Shown here piece by piece: positions 62,051 through 64,000 of a stretch of DNA of 64,000 nucleotides. This stretch comes from DATHZQ01 sp963823505 (GTDB lineage: Bacteria; Actinomycetota; Acidimicrobiia; Spongiisociales; UBA5794): contig CAWGLY010000006.1 of the NCBI GenBank assembly GCA_963823505.1, positions 509,312-573,311 of the forward strand, read 5' to 3'. The notes under the pieces are model-generated. The model had not been told where the DNA came from, did not search any database, and saw nothing but the letters and a program-made list of their open reading frames with translations. Position numbers and translations under genes: made by a program. Position 1 is the stretch's first letter. Each line of letters starts with the position of its first letter.

Positions 62051-63476
62051 ATGGGAGAGCGTTTTGATGCGGTGATCGTCGGCTCCGGGCCGAATGGGCT
62101 CGCTGCCGCCATCGAACTGGCGCGCCACGACCTGTCGGTCCTCGTGATCGAGGGCCACGACCAGATCGGCGGGGGGACGAGGACCGCCGAGCTGACCTTG
62201 CCCGGATTCCACCACGATGTGTGCGCGGCCGCCCATCCCTTTGCCGTCGCCTCCCCATTCCTCAGCCAACTGCCGCTCGCCGGCTACGGCCTGGAGTGGA
62301 TCACACCCCCGGTGGCGGTAGCGCACCCGCTCGACGGGCGGCCTGCAGTGCGCCTGCACGGCACCGTCGCAGACACTGCGGCAACTCTCGGGAGTGACCA
62401 GGCCACGTACAACAAGCTGCTCAGGCCATTCGAAGAGCACGTGGACGAGGTGATCGACGCCAGCCTGTCCCCGCTGGTCCGTATCCCCAGCAACCCGCTG
62501 GTGACCGCCCGTTTTGGGCTTTCGGCGCTGCCCTCGGCGCGGCTGTTCTCGCGCCGGTTTGCCCGTCCTGAGGCTCGGGCGTTGATCGCAGGGCTGGCGG
62601 CGCACTCGGTGCTGCCTCTCGGCTTCCCCGCCACGAGCGGCGTCGGCCTCGTCCTCGCCCTCGCAGGGCATCGCAATGGCTGGCCCATTGCCCGCGGCGG
62701 TTCGGCGCGGCTCACCGATGCGATGGCCGGGTACCTCGAGACCCTCGGTGGAACGATCAGGACCGGGCAGTGGGTGCAGAAGCTCCAGGAGCTGCCGCCG
62801 GCTCGTGCCGTGCTGCTGGACGTGACTCCATTGCAGTTCGCCGCCATGGCCGGTGCGCAGCTCTCGACCAGGAGGCGCGGGCGCAGCGTTCGGTGGCGGT
62901 ATGGACCGGCATCCTTCAAGGTCGACTATGCGCTCAGCGAGCCTATTCCCTGGGTCGACCCTCAGGTGTCGACGACTGCGACGGTGCACGTCGGGGGCAC
63001 CTTCAACGAGATCGCCGCAGGCGAGCGTGCGGTCTGGGAAGGAAGGCCGGCCGAGCAACCGTTCGTGCTGCTGACTCAGCCGACGCTCCACGATCCGAGC
63101 CGCGCTCCTGCGGGCCGGCACGTCGCCTGGGCCTACTGCCACGTCCCGGCCAACTGGGACGGCGATGCCACGGAGGCGATCACCCGCCAAGTCGAACGGT
63201 TTGCCCCCGGCTTCACCGACACGATCCTGGCAACGCACACGATCGGACCCGGCCGAGTTCGAGCGGTACAACCCCAACTACGTGGGCGGCGCCGTCACCG
63301 GCGGGGCCGCCACGATCGGCCAGCTCGTCGGACGACCACGCTTCAGCCCGCATCCGCATGCAACCGCCATCGACGATGTGTACCTGTGCTCAGCCGCGAC
63401 GGCACCAGGAGCAGGCACCCACGGCATGTGCGGGTTCCACGCCGCCAGAACCGCCCTCCGCAAGACATTCCGCTGA
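62051..63476 (+). CDS. FAD-dependent oxidoreductase, phytoene-desaturase-like (frameshifted)
   Basis: About 474 aa after correction. The N-terminal FAD site is VIVGSGPNGLAAAIELARHD. GGGTRTAELTLPGFHHDVCA and the C-terminal TAPGAGTHGMCGFHAARTAL fit the NAD(P)/FAD-dependent phytoene-desaturase/carotenoid oxidoreductase group. At about 63248-63252 a single extra base (CCC in GGACCCGGCC) moves the frame, which otherwise continues as AEFERYNPNYVGGAVTGGAA. Without the correction the frame runs open to the window end. Substrate unknown. Confidence 0.87.
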
Positions 63477-63541
63477 GAGACGCAGCCGACTTCAGGGGCC
63501 GAGTAGCGGCTTTGCAGTGCTGGCTATCGTTCCCCGTCCAC

Positions 63542-64000
63542 ATGCAGATCACGTTCTCCATCCATTTCGGCACTGCCTACGGCGAGCGCATGCAGCTCGT
63601 TGTCGATGGCGTCGCGTTTGATCTCACCTGGGCTCCCGGCGGCTGGTGGACAGGCGAGGTGGAGGTCGAACCGGGGGCGCAGTATCAGTATCGGCTCGCC
63701 GATCCGCAGGGTGTCGTCGCGACCGAGGACGGTGCGATGCGCACTGTCCCGCCGGATTCGGCACCGGCGCAGATCGTCGACCGATGGCGGACGCCCAACC
63801 CGGCCCGGCGCTCCCGGCGCAGCGCACTGTTCACCAAGGCACGGACCAACCGCTACGCAGCAGCCGGCGGCAGAACGGGGCGCATCACCTTCCGCCTCCT
63901 CGAGCCTGCCGTCCGCACAGACGATCGTGTGGTGATCGTCGGCGATCTCCCGTCGTTGGGCGGGTGGGACCCCGCAGCGGGCATCACGATGTCGCCGGCA
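63542..64000 (+). CDS. malQ: CBM20 protein, probably 4-alpha-glucanotransferase (partial)
   Basis: 153 aa visible; C-terminus outside the window. Two starch-binding CBM20 modules start the chain: MQITFSIHFGTAYGERMQLV and RITFRLLEPAVRTDDRVVIV, the second with GDLPSLGGWDP. This arrangement is that of DPE2-type 4-alpha-glucanotransferases, in which two CBM20 precede the GH77 domain. The catalytic part is not visible, so the assignment is an inference from the N-terminal modules. Confidence 0.65.
   Translation, partial: MQITFSIHFGTAYGERMQLVVDGVAFDLTWAPGGWWTGEVEVEPGAQYQYRLADPQGVVATEDGAMRTVPPDSAPAQIVDRWRTPNPARRSRRSALFTKARTNRYAAAGGRTGRITFRLLEPAVRTDDRVVIVGDLPSLGGWDPAAGITMSPA

Overview
This is about 64 kb of GC-rich DNA, densely coding. 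It probably comes from an uncultured actinobacterium of the Acidimicrobiia type. The main evidence is the gene order topA/MFS/tmk, followed further on by a Tad pilus locus laid out like Mycobacterium Rv3654c-Rv3661. Mycobacterial-type WS/DGAT, LCP, ArfA-like and PimB-like proteins and an LPxTG-anchored surface protein agree with this. The assignment is an inference from protein resemblance; no rRNA or tRNA gene was seen.

Left part (1-25.9 kb). Thymidylate kinase (cut by the window edge), an MFS transporter, DNA topoisomerase I, a PimB-like glycosyltransferase and a protein with two fused histidine-phosphatase domains lie on the minus strand. A plus-strand operon (7.9-10.8 kb) encodes two related unrecognised proteins, one ending in a lipoyl/biotinyl-like domain, and an Sfp-type phosphopantetheinyl transferase. 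A membrane pyrophosphatase follows. Next is a seven-gene potassium-uptake cluster with three TrkA proteins, two TrkH proteins, an unlisted 52-aa membrane peptide and an OB-fold-like protein. After an LCP transferase comes the Tad pilus cluster, with an unlisted 55-aa pilin, and a divergent HAD phosphatase.

Middle part (25.9-46.5 kb). A 10.2-kb reading frame, interrupted by two single-base shifts, encodes a giant surface protein. It has a signal peptide, a DUF2341-like domain, about 18 DUF11 repeats, an SdrD_B-like domain and an LPRTG anchor. It is preceded by an OmpA/BON protein and an orphan branched-chain-amino-acid-type binding lipoprotein. An MFS exporter with its HTH regulator, a protein with a GNRAV motif like that of contractile-injection-system cargo, leuCD and a WS/DGAT acyltransferase follow.

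Right part (46.5-64 kb). This holds a CBS-BON protein, a frameshifted glycerophosphodiesterase, a LEA-like small protein, an M1 aminopeptidase, an SDR and a PspC protein. A complete System I cytochrome c maturation operon follows (ccmA-B-C-D-E-F-H-I-G, almost every junction overlapping). The end carries a thioredoxin with a His-rich tail, a frameshifted FAD oxidoreductase and the start of a CBM20-bearing protein, probably a 4-alpha-glucanotransferase.

A palindrome-ended dispersed repeat of about 160 bp occurs twice (2.1 and 44.9 kb). Single-base indels break three genes at four sites; assembly error and true decay cannot be told apart from the sequence alone.
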